Part shown: in pieces, positions 18,919 to 27,691 of the stretch | Position numbering within the stretch: position 1 is the stretch's first letter | Layout of the letters: every line of letters begins with the position of its first letter | Assembly (NCBI RefSeq): GCF_900105865.1 | Contig: NZ_LT629804.1 | Span: forward strand, 372,001 to 436,000 | Direction: 5' to 3' | DNA: 64,000 bases | Source of the DNA: Arcanobacterium phocae | Lineage (GTDB): Bacteria; Actinomycetota; Actinomycetes; Actinomycetales; Actinomycetaceae | Program-made: the position numbers and the translations under genes | Notes under the pieces: model-generated | Told to the model about the DNA's origin: nothing | The model's database searches: none | What the model saw: only the letters and a program-made list of their open reading frames with translations

Positions 18919-21030
18919 TTATTTCACACCAATCTGGTCAAAGATGAAGGCTAATTGAGCTGCCCGTTCACTCCACTTCTTGTAACGCCCCGAGCCGCCA
19001 CCATGACCAGCTACCATTTCAGTACGCTGAATGATCGGTCGTTCAATCGGATCGTTCGTGACAGTATCACGCAAGGCCTGGATCCACTTGGTCGGTTCAA
19101 TATAGCTGACTCGAATATCGTTTACTGAGGTAGAAGCCAAAATCGCCGGATACTCAACTGCCGTAATATTTTCATACGGCGAATACGACTTCATATAGTG
19201 GTATACCTCGGCGCTCTCAATCGGGTTTCCCCATTCTTCCCATTCCCCTACAGTCAGCGGCAATTCGGGCTTGAGAATAGTGTTGAGCGCATCAACAAAT
19301 GGCACAATTGCGTGAACCACACGGAATACGTCCGGAGCCAAGTTAGTAATCGCTCCCATCAACAGACCACCTGCTGAGCCGCCTTCTGCAGCCAACCGTC
19401 CCTGCGCAACAAGTCCATTATCAACTAGCCAGCGAGCACATGAAACAAAGTCAGTGAAAGTATTACGTTTGGTGAGCATCTTGCCGTTGTCATACCAGGC
19501 GCGCCCCATTTCACCGCCACCGCGAACATGGGCAACCGCATAGACGACACCACGATCTAGCGCCGATAACAAAGTCGGACTAAACCATGGATCCATGGAG
19601 ATCTCATACGAGCCATAACCGTACAAGATTCCTGCATGAGAACCATCTTTAGCGACATCTGCGCGATGTACGATAGTCAGCGGAATTAGCACACCATCCG
19701 ATGCCGGCACCCATTCTTGGTATTGCACATAGTCATCACGCTGATAGTTGGGAACCTCGGTACGTTTCACCGTTACCACTGCACCAGAGTCTAAACTCCA
19801 CCGCTGGAAGGTTTCTGGGGTGAGCGCCGATTCGATACTGAATCCTACTTCCCGCGCCTGCCACACGTCATTGCCGTAAAACCCAATCGACGCGAGATCC
19901 TCGGTAGGAATAACAACGCCAACCTGCCAAGAATCAGCAGTAGTGCCCTCCCCGGAACGAGCAAACGCCCGCAACTGCATCGAGCCAGCATCACGCATAT
20001 TAACAACCGCGAAATCTTGGAATGCCACGACTTCACTCAATCTCTGCCCCGGTTGCGCCTGATAGATCAGCTCCCACGAATCTGGTGTACTAGCTCCAAC
20101 TGGGGCCACCGCCACATCGAAATCAGCGTTGTCTTTGTTGTGAATAATCAGCAAGCAATCTCCAGCCGGCTCAACCGTATAATGCAACCCGGTGTGCCGC
20201 GGATAGACAAGAAAATTCTTTTCCGGATCTCGGGTGGAGAACAACCGGACATCGGCAGTGAGCTTGGATTCGGACTGAACAATGAGCCACTCGCCGTCAC
20301 GCGATTGATCTATGCCTGCCCAGAACAGTTCATCGTCCTCCTGATACAGCAGAACATCATCTTCTGTATTTCCGCCCACGGTGTGCATCCACACCTGGTA
20401 GGACCGCCATGCTTCATCGTTCTTGGTGTAGAACACCCGAGTGGAATCATGTGACCACACTAAGCCGTATCCCACACCGACCAGCGATTCGTCCACGGTA
20501 GAATCATCTTCGATGCGCGAAATCCGCACACTAAATTCTTCATTTCCGGCAGTATCTACGCCCAACGCCAACATCTGACCATCAGGCGAAACCGATGCTA
20601 GCCCAATGCTAAAGAAGTCCTTGCCTTCAGCTAGCACATTGCCGTCATATAAAAGCTGAACCGGAACACTATCAATATCGGGAATATCTGCGGCCCCACT
20701 GCCCTCGCCTACGGCCAGACACCGATACGTTGCTGCATAGGATTTTCCCGCAAAAGTTCGCCGCCAATACCAATAGCCGCCATCTCGCACTGGCACCGAG
20801 ACGTCATCTTCCTTGGTGTGACTAGCAAATTCACTCACCAACGTTTCCCGCAAACCACTCAAATGTGCGGTACGCGCATCAGCCCATGCGTTTTCCGCCT
20901 CGATATGTGCCCGCACCTCCGGCGTTTCGCCGCGAATCCACTCATAATTATCCACCACGTCATCACCGTGGAATGAGCGTGTGATCGGTTTCTTCGCCAA
21001 CCGTGGCGCCTGCGTCATCTTGTTGTCCAT
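18919..21030 (-). CDS. ptrB: Prolyl oligopeptidase family serine peptidase (oligopeptidase B type)
   Basis: About 703 residues from the ATG at 21030. The N-terminal KKPITRSFHGDDVVDNYEWIR is typical of oligopeptidase B, and a beta-propeller region follows. The C-terminal alpha/beta-hydrolase domain has the nucleophile in EGGSAGGLLMG, the acidic residue in STSVNDIRVSY and the histidine in VAGHGGGSGRY. Oligopeptidase B cleaves short peptides after Arg or Lys in the cytoplasm, and no signal peptide is present. A GTG at 21060 could add 10 residues; AGGG 8 nt before the ATG favours the shorter form. It is followed by a hairpin at 18848-18881. Confidence 0.9.
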   Translation of the reverse strand: MDNKMTQAPRLAKKPITRSFHGDDVVDNYEWIRGETPEVRAHIEAENAWADARTAHLSGLRETLVSEFASHTKEDDVSVPVRDGGYWYWRRTFAGKSYAATYRCLAVGEGSGAADIPDIDSVPVQLLYDGNVLAEGKDFFSIGLASVSPDGQMLALGVDTAGNEEFSVRISRIEDDSTVDESLVGVGYGLVWSHDSTRVFYTKNDEAWRSYQVWMHTVGGNTEDDVLLYQEDDELFWAGIDQSRDGEWLIVQSESKLTADVRLFSTRDPEKNFLVYPRHTGLHYTVEPAGDCLLIIHNKDNADFDVAVAPVGASTPDSWELIYQAQPGQRLSEVVAFQDFAVVNMRDAGSMQLRAFARSGEGTTADSWQVGVVIPTEDLASIGFYGNDVWQAREVGFSIESALTPETFQRWSLDSGAVVTVKRTEVPNYQRDDYVQYQEWVPASDGVLIPLTIVHRADVAKDGSHAGILYGYGSYEISMDPWFSPTLLSALDRGVVYAVAHVRGGGEMGRAWYDNGKMLTKRNTFTDFVSCARWLVDNGLVAQGRLAAEGGSAGGLLMGAITNLAPDVFRVVHAIVPFVDALNTILKPELPLTVGEWEEWGNPIESAEVYHYMKSYSPYENITAVEYPAILASTSVNDIRVSYIEPTKWIQALRDTVTNDPIERPIIQRTEMVAGHGGGSGRYKKWSERAAQLAFIFDQIGVK

Positions 21031-21080
21031 GTTCTTAACCCTAACGTCACCCTCCGACACATTTTCGTGTCATGTAAAAA

Positions 21081-21653
21081 TTACCGATATTTATTCGTCT
21101 GTTCGACGGCGAGCCGATCTGCCATATCATTGCCCGGATCCCCATTGTGTCCACGCACCCATTCAACGTCTGTGTGCCCGGTACGCCCCTCATATAGGTT
21201 TACTATTTCTTCGATAAGCTCACGGTTTAAAACCGGCTTGCCGTCAGCTTTTCGCCAGCCACGTTTACGCCAGCCCACGGCCCACTTAGTCATCGAATCA
21301 ATCACGTATTTTGAATCAACACGCAACAGCAGCTTCACATCCGGCCCGGCATAACGTAACGCATGGAGCATCGCGGTCAGCTCCATAATATTATTCGTCG
21401 TTTTGTGGGATCCGCCCGACACCGCATATCCGTTAGTTTGGTCCACAAATGCCCAGCCGCCCGGTCCGGGGTTTCCCGAACACGCTCCGTCAGTCGCGAT
21501 CACCAGATTATAGGACGACGACGGACGCCCTACCTGTTTTCCAAAGCTATGTTCCTCAGCCCCATCCGGGAGTCGAAAAACTTCCGGCGATTCAGGCGAA
21601 GCTGCGTCGTCGTCGAAATCAGAAAAGAGCGAAGGCTGGTGTGAAAAAGTCAT
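21081..21653 (-). CDS. rnhA: Ribonuclease HI with an N-terminal extension
   Basis: 190 residues. After about 47 acidic and Ser/Pro-rich residues, the RNase H domain starts with LVIATDGACSGNPGPGGWA (D55). E91 in NNIMELTAML and D113 in LRVDSKYV follow, and the final Asp is in GNDMADRLA. These are the four carboxylates that bind two Mg2+ ions. The basic handle WRKRGWRKADGKPV is present. It cleaves RNA in RNA-DNA hybrids. The N-terminal extension is not a known hybrid-binding domain and looks disordered. It is divergent from the macrodomain gene. Confidence 0.93.
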   Translation of the reverse strand: MTFSHQPSLFSDFDDDAASPESPEVFRLPDGAEEHSFGKQVGRPSSSYNLVIATDGACSGNPGPGGWAFVDQTNGYAVSGGSHKTTNNIMELTAMLHALRYAGPDVKLLLRVDSKYVIDSMTKWAVGWRKRGWRKADGKPVLNRELIEEIVNLYEGRTGHTDVEWVRGHNGDPGNDMADRLAVEQTNKYR

Positions 21654-21723
21654 AGGGACAGTTTATCTCACATGACCTTCCCGGCGAAGATAGGTATCCT
21701 TATAGTAGCGAGAAAGGCAAAAA

Positions 21724-22632
21724 ATGATTCTACTATCGGACTACCGTAAAGAAATTCATCTGGACGAACCGTTCCCAGAGCCAAAGAATGACACCCGAGC
21801 AGACTATGACCTCCTTATGACGGCCCTAGCCGGCATCAATGAAAAGCACTACACCGGAACGTCCTCATTAGCTCACCTTTCTACCGACGAAGGACTCTTC
21901 CGCTGGCTACAAGCCGAATTGGCAGTACGTGACCCTAAGCCACTCGATCCAATTTCGTCGCGCGCAATCAACACCTTGCTGTTCCGCCAAGTTGGCAAGC
22001 ACGGCCGGGTGGAAGCAGAAAACCTACGCCGAGTATCCGATATGCTCCCTGACTGCGATTACGGCCCAGCGCCACACACTGTGCTCTACCGTGGTGATAT
22101 GCGTCAACTCGTCGTAGACGCCGTCGTCAATCCCGCCGTACCAGACCTCAACGGATGCCCAGTCCCACTACACGACTGCCTCGATTCAACCTTGCACGAA
22201 CAGGCCGGGCCATGGATGCGCAACGATACCAACACAGTTCGCGAACTTAACGGCGGAAAAGGCCTAGAACCAGCCGATGCAATCATCACTCGCGGCTACC
22301 GCCTTCCCGCAAAGTACGTCATTCACACCACCGGCCCCCGGGTCGAAGACGGAAACGTCACCCAAAAAGACCGTGACGTTCTCTTCAAGGCCTACTGGAA
22401 TTGCATGGAATTGGCCCGCGCCAAGGGAGACATTCGCTCCATCGCTTTCCCAGGTATCTCCACCGGCAACGGCGGATTCCCACTCGGCGAAGCAACCCAA
22501 ATCGCGTTGGACGCCGTTGAACGCTGGACCTACCAACATGACCAAGTCCTCGATCTGGTCGTGTTCTCGCTACGGACTGACGCGGATGCCGAAAAAGTTC
22601 TCAAAAAGATGGAAACTTGGATTGAGGACTGA
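21724..22632 (+). CDS. Zinc-dependent macrodomain protein-ADP-ribose hydrolase
   Basis: 302 residues. A helical N-terminal region of about 110 residues is followed by a macrodomain: LYRGDMRQLVVDAVVNPAV, then LNGCPVPLHDCLDSTLHEQAG, then SIAFPGISTGNGGFPLGEA. The C-x4-H-x-C cluster (about C144, H149, C151) marks the zinc-containing class that, in staphylococci and streptococci, removes ADP-ribose from proteins modified by SirTM. Here no sirtuin, GcvH-like or lipoate ligase gene is adjacent, so its partner is unknown. AAAGG lies 5 nt before the ATG and a TATAGT -10-like box is seen upstream. Confidence 0.88.
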   Translation: MILLSDYRKEIHLDEPFPEPKNDTRADYDLLMTALAGINEKHYTGTSSLAHLSTDEGLFRWLQAELAVRDPKPLDPISSRAINTLLFRQVGKHGRVEAENLRRVSDMLPDCDYGPAPHTVLYRGDMRQLVVDAVVNPAVPDLNGCPVPLHDCLDSTLHEQAGPWMRNDTNTVRELNGGKGLEPADAIITRGYRLPAKYVIHTTGPRVEDGNVTQKDRDVLFKAYWNCMELARAKGDIRSIAFPGISTGNGGFPLGEATQIALDAVERWTYQHDQVLDLVVFSLRTDADAEKVLKKMETWIED

Positions 22633-22650
22633 GATTAAAAAGGCGGTGTT

Positions 22651-23481
22651 ATGGATCCGGAAAGCCTGTTCCGCCTAGTCGACGTACTCGGTGTTATCGC
22701 AAATGCGCTGATTGGGTCTGCCCTCGCACGAGTTTTGGGTTATGACCTAATTGGCTATCTAGTTCTTGGTACTGGAACAGCCCTCGGTGGTGGTATTACT
22801 CGTGATGTGATGCTCGGGGTTGGGTTCCCAGTGGCGTTAACGGATCCGTGGTATCTAGGTGGTGCTTTTGCGGCATCAATTTTGGCTTACCTTTTTCCGT
22901 TTGAAGGACGATGGTCGCAGCGGATGCTTTCTTTGGCAGACGTTTTAGCATTGGGTTGCTGGTCAGCAACCGGAGCTTCTAAGGGGTTGAGCGCCGGTTT
23001 AGATTGGATACCATCGATCTTCCTCGGCGTTGTCACCGCTACGATGGGCGGTCTCTTGCGTGACGTCATGGTGAACAGAACACCCGCAATTTTCGGTGGC
23101 AGCCCGTTATATGCAACGTTTTCAGTAATAGCCGCGACCCAGATGGTATTTTTCCAATATAGCGGTATGTATCATGCGGGGATGGGATCGGCGATTGTGC
23201 TATGTGCAGTATTCGGTTTGCTGGCACGCCGGTTTAATTGGCAACTGCCTCGCAATGCTTACGATTTACGGCAGTATTCGGCGCGATTGCGCCAGTTACG
23301 GTTGCGGCCACGTCATATGCGCGATGATGTTACATCGTCACATCACAGCACAGAAAGCGATATTGCAACCGAAGCCAATACTAAAGGCGTAGCCCAAGCC
23401 GGACGCGAATATCGGCATAAGATTCGGCATACCAAGCCTGACGAGGCTGGCAATGTCCCACGCCATTTACGTGAAGAGTGA
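22651..23481 (+). CDS. TRIC-type (UPF0126/YadS) cation channel protein
   Basis: 276 residues with about seven helices arranged as two glycine-rich repeats. GTGTALGGGITRDVMLG in the first half and TATMGGLLRDVMVNRTP in the second are the characteristic motifs of bacterial trimeric intracellular cation channels. Bacterial members conduct K+ or Na+ in vitro; their physiological role is uncertain. The C-terminal 60 residues are basic and hydrophilic. It begins 18 nt after the macrodomain gene and may be co-transcribed with it. Confidence 0.87.
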   Translation: MDPESLFRLVDVLGVIANALIGSALARVLGYDLIGYLVLGTGTALGGGITRDVMLGVGFPVALTDPWYLGGAFAASILAYLFPFEGRWSQRMLSLADVLALGCWSATGASKGLSAGLDWIPSIFLGVVTATMGGLLRDVMVNRTPAIFGGSPLYATFSVIAATQMVFFQYSGMYHAGMGSAIVLCAVFGLLARRFNWQLPRNAYDLRQYSARLRQLRLRPRHMRDDVTSSHHSTESDIATEANTKGVAQAGREYRHKIRHTKPDEAGNVPRHLREE

Positions 23482-23539
23482 ACGCGCTAAAGAACGCAAC
23501 ATAGAAAATCCCCGGTACTAAACATACCGGGGAATATTG

Positions 23540-23623
23540 TGCTCGAGGGGGGAGTTGAACCCCCACGCCCTTGCGGGCACACGGACCTGAACCGTGCGCG
23601 TCTGCCTATTCCGCCACTCGAGC
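23540..23623 (-). tRNA. tRNA-Leu (anticodon CAG)
   Basis: Read on the minus strand, the 7-bp acceptor stem is GCTCGAG / CTCGAGC with discriminator A. The anticodon stem CACGG/CCGTG carries loop TTCAGGT (anticodon CAG). A long class II variable arm (CCCGCAAGGG) and a T arm GGGGG-TTCAACT-CCCCC follow. The 3' CCA is not encoded. Total length is 84 nt. Confidence 0.95.
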
Positions 23624-23827
23624 CAGACGTCCGCTAGTTTACAATCTTTTACACGCCAAGCGCAAACCCTCCCCGACGCCACGGCAGTGATTCCAGCCAC
23701 CGAAACCTGCAAGATGGCTCGCATTTACCTGCCATAGTGGATACCTACTAGGGAAAGGACGTAAAGTTGAATTAGTGTGTTGTCTTTGTACAACTAAGTT
23801 GCTGTAACGGAATCGAGGAGCTGGCGT

Positions 23828-24526
23828 ATGGGTGCGTTAGATAAGTTCGAAAAGAGCGTGGAGAACGCCGTTGAGAACGTTTTTTCGCGCGCGTTTAAGT
23901 CAGATGTGAAGCCAATTGAGCTATCATCCGCAGTTAAGCGGGCAATGGATGATCGGGCCGCGGAAGTCTCCCGTGATCGAATTGTCTCTCCCAATGAATT
24001 TGTCCTGACCTTGTCTTCTCGTGACTTTGAAAAAATTAAAGAATGGGGCGAAGATTCACTGCGCGAAGAGCTAGTGCGAGTCGCTGCGCGTTATGCAAGC
24101 GAACAAGCATACGTTTTCCTCGGACCCATCACGATTGAGTTCACAACTTCGGCGACCCAGCCACGCGGCAAGATTGACGTCACCTGCGCAACTCGGCGCG
24201 GCCCCGTTGCGCCCGCCACGATTGCAGACGCTTCACCACAAAACCCGATTATTGACGTCGACGGCGAACGGTACATCCTCACCGGCGCAATCACCGTTAT
24301 TGGCCGTGGCTCTGTTGCCGACATCCAACTTGACGACGACGGCGTATCACGTAAGCATCTGGAACTGCGGGTTACCCCAAACGGTGTTATTGCTACCGAT
24401 CTCAATAGTACTAACGGCAGTTTTGTGGAAGGCCACCGGATTACCGCGGCAACGTTAGTCGACGGCAATACGATCACGATCGGCCGAACCCGCATCATGT
24501 TTTGGACGTCTCCGGAGCCGCTATGA
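23828..24526 (+). CDS. fhaA: FHA-domain protein FhaA (DUF3662)
   Basis: 232 residues. The N-terminal DUF3662 domain (MGALDKFEKSVENAVENVFS to about residue 115) is joined to a C-terminal forkhead-associated domain. That domain has the phosphothreonine-binding pattern GRGSVADIQL, SRKHLEL and NSTNGSFV. FhaA binds phosphorylated MviN/MurJ and helps control peptidoglycan synthesis in mycobacteria. It is the first gene of the fhaA-fhaB-pstP-rodA-pbpA string and overlaps fhaB by 4 nt. The mycobacterial protein is much longer because of a low-complexity linker that is nearly absent here. Confidence 0.92.
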   Translation: MGALDKFEKSVENAVENVFSRAFKSDVKPIELSSAVKRAMDDRAAEVSRDRIVSPNEFVLTLSSRDFEKIKEWGEDSLREELVRVAARYASEQAYVFLGPITIEFTTSATQPRGKIDVTCATRRGPVAPATIADASPQNPIIDVDGERYILTGAITVIGRGSVADIQLDDDGVSRKHLELRVTPNGVIATDLNSTNGSFVEGHRITAATLVDGNTITIGRTRIMFWTSPEPL

Positions 24527-24978
24527 GTGCATTAGTTGTCACCCTGTTACGTTTTAGCTTCTTAGCTGCAATCTGGTTGCTCATTATTTTCATGCTCGTG
24601 ACCATTCGCAACGATATTTTCGGAACGAAAATTCGGGAGCGACGCCACAAAGCACCGGCAGCTCGTACGCAACGGGTGGAGGCGTCGTCGGCGCCACGTC
24701 ATCTGGTGGTTGTGCGTGGACCGCTCACAGGAACCGCAATACCGTTGGGAACATCCGCTATCACGGTGGGTCGCTCGCCAGACTGCGCACTCGTGCTTGA
24801 TGACGGCTATGCGTCGTCTCGTCATGCTCGTTTCTATGCCGAGGGCGAGGATTGGATTATCGAAGATCTAAATTCTACAAACGGTACCTGGGTTGGAACA
24901 CAGAAAATTGTCTCACCCGTTCGGCTAGATATTGGCACACCGGTGGTGATCGGTAAAACAACGATGGAGCTGCGATAA
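24523..24978 (+). CDS. fhaB: FHA-domain protein FhaB (FipA)
   Basis: 151 residues from the ATG overlapping the fhaA stop (ATGA). One N-terminal transmembrane helix (SFLAAIWLLIIFMLVTI) is followed by a short basic linker and an FHA domain: VGRSPDCALV, SSRHARF, DLNSTNGTWV. In mycobacteria this protein (FipA/FhaB) interacts with FtsZ and FtsQ-like division factors in response to Ser/Thr kinase signalling. A longer frame from 24502 is rejected because it overlaps fhaA further without a binding site. Confidence 0.9.
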   Translation: MSALVVTLLRFSFLAAIWLLIIFMLVTIRNDIFGTKIRERRHKAPAARTQRVEASSAPRHLVVVRGPLTGTAIPLGTSAITVGRSPDCALVLDDGYASSRHARFYAEGEDWIIEDLNSTNGTWVGTQKIVSPVRLDIGTPVVIGKTTMELR

Positions 24979-26198
24979 TGATTCGTTTTGATTATGCAGC
25001 AGTGAGCGATGTTGGTTTGGTTCGTAAATCCAACCAAGACGCTGGTTACGCTTCGTCGCATCTATTAGTCTTAGCAGACGGAATGGGCGGTGCCGCTGGT
25101 GGCGATGTGGCTTCGTCGGTGGTTGTCGGCAACATGGCACATATCGATGATTCTCACCAAGCCGAAGATCTCATCGCACTTTTGAAGGCCCAGCTCAACA
25201 AATCACAGCACGAATTACTCGAGCTCGTCACCGAGATACCGCAACTTTCTGGACTGGGCACAACATGTACCGCTATATTGCGTACAGCTAACAAGCTCGG
25301 CATGGTTCATGTGGGAGACTCACGCGCCTATCTGCTACGCAACAACAAACTAACGCAGATCACCCGCGATCACACTCTTGTCCAGTACTTAGTAGACCAC
25401 GGCGAGATAACTCCTGAAGAAGCACTCAACCATCCGAAACGCCATGTCATCATGCGCAACGTTGGGGCCAGTGAAGATCCCGTTGATATTGATGCCTCAA
25501 TACGTGAGGCACTACCTGGCGATCGTTGGCTACTCTCTTCTGACGGTTTGTTCGGAGTAGTATCAGATGAAACTATTGAACTTACGTTGCAGTCCTACGC
25601 GAACTTGGACGAATGTGGCGAACGTCTGATCGACCTAGCGCTTGCAGCCGGAGCACCAGACAACGTGACCATTGTTTTAGCAGACGTGGTGAACGATCCA
25701 GGCACCGGCTCCTCTTATGATCGAGGCCCAATTATTGTTGGTTCGGCAGCAGTTGACCGCAAGAAACCTACCCGAGCCGGTTCATCAGCAGCGGGACAGC
25801 TAGCAGCCTTGACCGCGAGCGCACGCCCTGCCGAAAACAATGACGATGACGATGATGCCAAACCACCACGGCGCTGGATTGCTCGGTTCGTCGCATTTCT
25901 TGCTTCGCTCGTCATCATTGCCGGAGGTTTAACTGGTGGCTACATGTGGACCCAGAGCCGTTATTACGTCTCAGTTGACCACGGAAAAGTAGCAATATTC
26001 AAGGGAATCCCACAGAATATTGGGCCGATAGAGTTATCAAGCGTCTATGAGCAAACAGGCATTAAGGTCACTAGCTTAACCCCGGTGGCACAGCAACGTT
26101 TAGATCTACCGATCACCCGCGGTTCGCTCGCCGAAGCTCATAAGGTTGTCAAAGATCTTGCTGCTCAAAAACTCACTTCTTCAGGTGATTCTCGATGA
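24978..26198 (+). CDS. pstP: PP2C-family Ser/Thr phosphatase
   Basis: 406 residues. PP2C motifs are seen in order: GLVRKSNQDAG, LADGMGGAAGGDVAS, LGTTCTAIL, VGDSRAYLLR, LLSSDGLFG and APDNVTIVLADV. A linker of about 60 residues follows, then one transmembrane helix (FLASLVIIAGGLTGGYMW) and a small extracellular domain. It reverses phosphorylation by PknB and acts on FHA proteins and cell-wall regulators. Its start overlaps the fhaB stop (TAATG). Confidence 0.95.
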   Translation: MIRFDYAAVSDVGLVRKSNQDAGYASSHLLVLADGMGGAAGGDVASSVVVGNMAHIDDSHQAEDLIALLKAQLNKSQHELLELVTEIPQLSGLGTTCTAILRTANKLGMVHVGDSRAYLLRNNKLTQITRDHTLVQYLVDHGEITPEEALNHPKRHVIMRNVGASEDPVDIDASIREALPGDRWLLSSDGLFGVVSDETIELTLQSYANLDECGERLIDLALAAGAPDNVTIVLADVVNDPGTGSSYDRGPIIVGSAAVDRKKPTRAGSSAAGQLAALTASARPAENNDDDDDAKPPRRWIARFVAFLASLVIIAGGLTGGYMWTQSRYYVSVDHGKVAIFKGIPQNIGPIELSSVYEQTGIKVTSLTPVAQQRLDLPITRGSLAEAHKVVKDLAAQKLTSSGDSR

Positions 26199-27691
26199 GC
26201 GTCGTGAGCACTCAACCAGCAAAATCTGGCCGCTACCAAGAACTTGGTCTGCTTATCCTGGCCTATATCATTGTGGTCGGATCTTGGATCTTGGTCCATT
26301 ACGGGGTCCATGACTCACACCCTGAAACTTCGTTACCGAATAACTTTGTGTGGATCACTAGTGCTGGAGCAGCGTTCTTGTTCGCCAGCCACGTCATCAT
26401 ACGCAAGTTTGCGCCCTACGCAGACCCGGTCTTATTTCCTGCCGCAACGGTTTTAACTGGTCTGGGACTGGCAATGATCTACCGGATCGATTTCCAGCTT
26501 GTTGCCCGGAATACACCCCCTGACACCCGAGGACAGCTTATTTTAGCTGTTGTGGGAGTAGTTTTAATGGTTGCCACAGTGGTTTTGCTACGCGATCATC
26601 GCTGGCTACGCCGTTTCACCTACAGTTCTCTCATAGCCGGATTAGTGTTGCTTCTTTTGCCGCTAGTACCCGGTTTAGGCGTGGGAGCTTATGGTGCACA
26701 GCTATGGATCACGATTGCCGGATTTTCCTATCAACCAGCGGAAATGTCAAAGATTTTTCTCGCGATATTCTTTGCGAGCTACCTAGTGACCCAACGCGAT
26801 AATCTATCGTTAGCTGGCCCGAAGTTTTTAGGCATTCATTTTCCGCGGCTACGGCATTCGTTGCCAATCCTCATCGCGTGGCTAACTTGCATGGGAATTC
26901 TCGCATTGGAACGCGATTTTGGAACTGCTCTACTCTTCTTTGGTCTGTTTGTGGCGATGCTCTATGTGGCAACTGAGCGTACTTCATGGATCATTATTGG
27001 CGGTTTACTCTCCTCGCTCGGCGTATATGTGATTGTCCAGCTAATGCCACATATCCAGGCTCGGTTCACAATCTGGCTACATGCGCTTGATAACGACGTC
27101 TACAACGCCGAATACGGTTCCTACCAGCTTGTCCAAGGCTGGTTTGGGATGGCTTCTGGCGGATTGTTCGGCACCGGGTTGGGTGAAGGTAGTCCAGCCA
27201 ATTCATTTGCTGCTAACTCTGATTTCATTATTGCGTCGCTTGGAGAAGAACTCGGGCTAGTCGGCTTACTCGGCATTTTATCTCTCTATGTTGTGATCGT
27301 CACCCGCGCTTTGAAGACCGGAATTGCACTGCGCGATGGATTCGGCAAGCTTTTCGCAGCCGGCTTGGGCTTTGCGATCGCATTGCAGTGCTTCGTGGTT
27401 GTCGGCGGAATAACGCGCGTTATCCCGTTGACTGGGTTAGCGATGCCGTTCCTTGCTAAGGGCGGCTCAGCGCTTCTGACGAATTTCATTATTATCGGCG
27501 TTCTCATTCGTATGTCCGATTCAGCTCGCCGGCCGTTCACTCCAGTTTCGACTCCGCTTTCCACGATCACCACCGGTGAGCTTCCGGCTAGTTTGATCTC
27601 GCTAGGTGACGACGACGAAACGCCGTCGTCGGAAGAAGACTACTTAGCAACAACTGCCGTCCCTCGCATCGAAAGTGAGGATCTGCCGTGA
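26195..27691 (+). CDS. rodA: SEDS-family peptidoglycan polymerase RodA
   Basis: 498 residues with about ten to twelve membrane helices. Conserved SEDS segments are visible: PAEMSKIFLAIFFASYLV, LERDFGTALLFFGLF (containing the catalytic Asp) and GLGEGSPANSFAANSDFI, followed by ASLGEELGLVG. RodA/FtsW proteins polymerise lipid II into glycan strands with a partner class B penicillin-binding protein, which here is the next gene. It overlaps pstP and pbpA by 4 nt each, so translation is probably coupled. Confidence 0.94.
   Translation: MSVVSTQPAKSGRYQELGLLILAYIIVVGSWILVHYGVHDSHPETSLPNNFVWITSAGAAFLFASHVIIRKFAPYADPVLFPAATVLTGLGLAMIYRIDFQLVARNTPPDTRGQLILAVVGVVLMVATVVLLRDHRWLRRFTYSSLIAGLVLLLLPLVPGLGVGAYGAQLWITIAGFSYQPAEMSKIFLAIFFASYLVTQRDNLSLAGPKFLGIHFPRLRHSLPILIAWLTCMGILALERDFGTALLFFGLFVAMLYVATERTSWIIIGGLLSSLGVYVIVQLMPHIQARFTIWLHALDNDVYNAEYGSYQLVQGWFGMASGGLFGTGLGEGSPANSFAANSDFIIASLGEELGLVGLLGILSLYVVIVTRALKTGIALRDGFGKLFAAGLGFAIALQCFVVVGGITRVIPLTGLAMPFLAKGGSALLTNFIIIGVLIRMSDSARRPFTPVSTPLSTITTGELPASLISLGDDDETPSSEEDYLATTAVPRIESEDLP

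Noticed and set aside
22264..22545. Minus-strand open frame within the macrodomain gene
   Set aside because: No ribosome binding site or domain; fully overlapped by the well-supported macrodomain gene.
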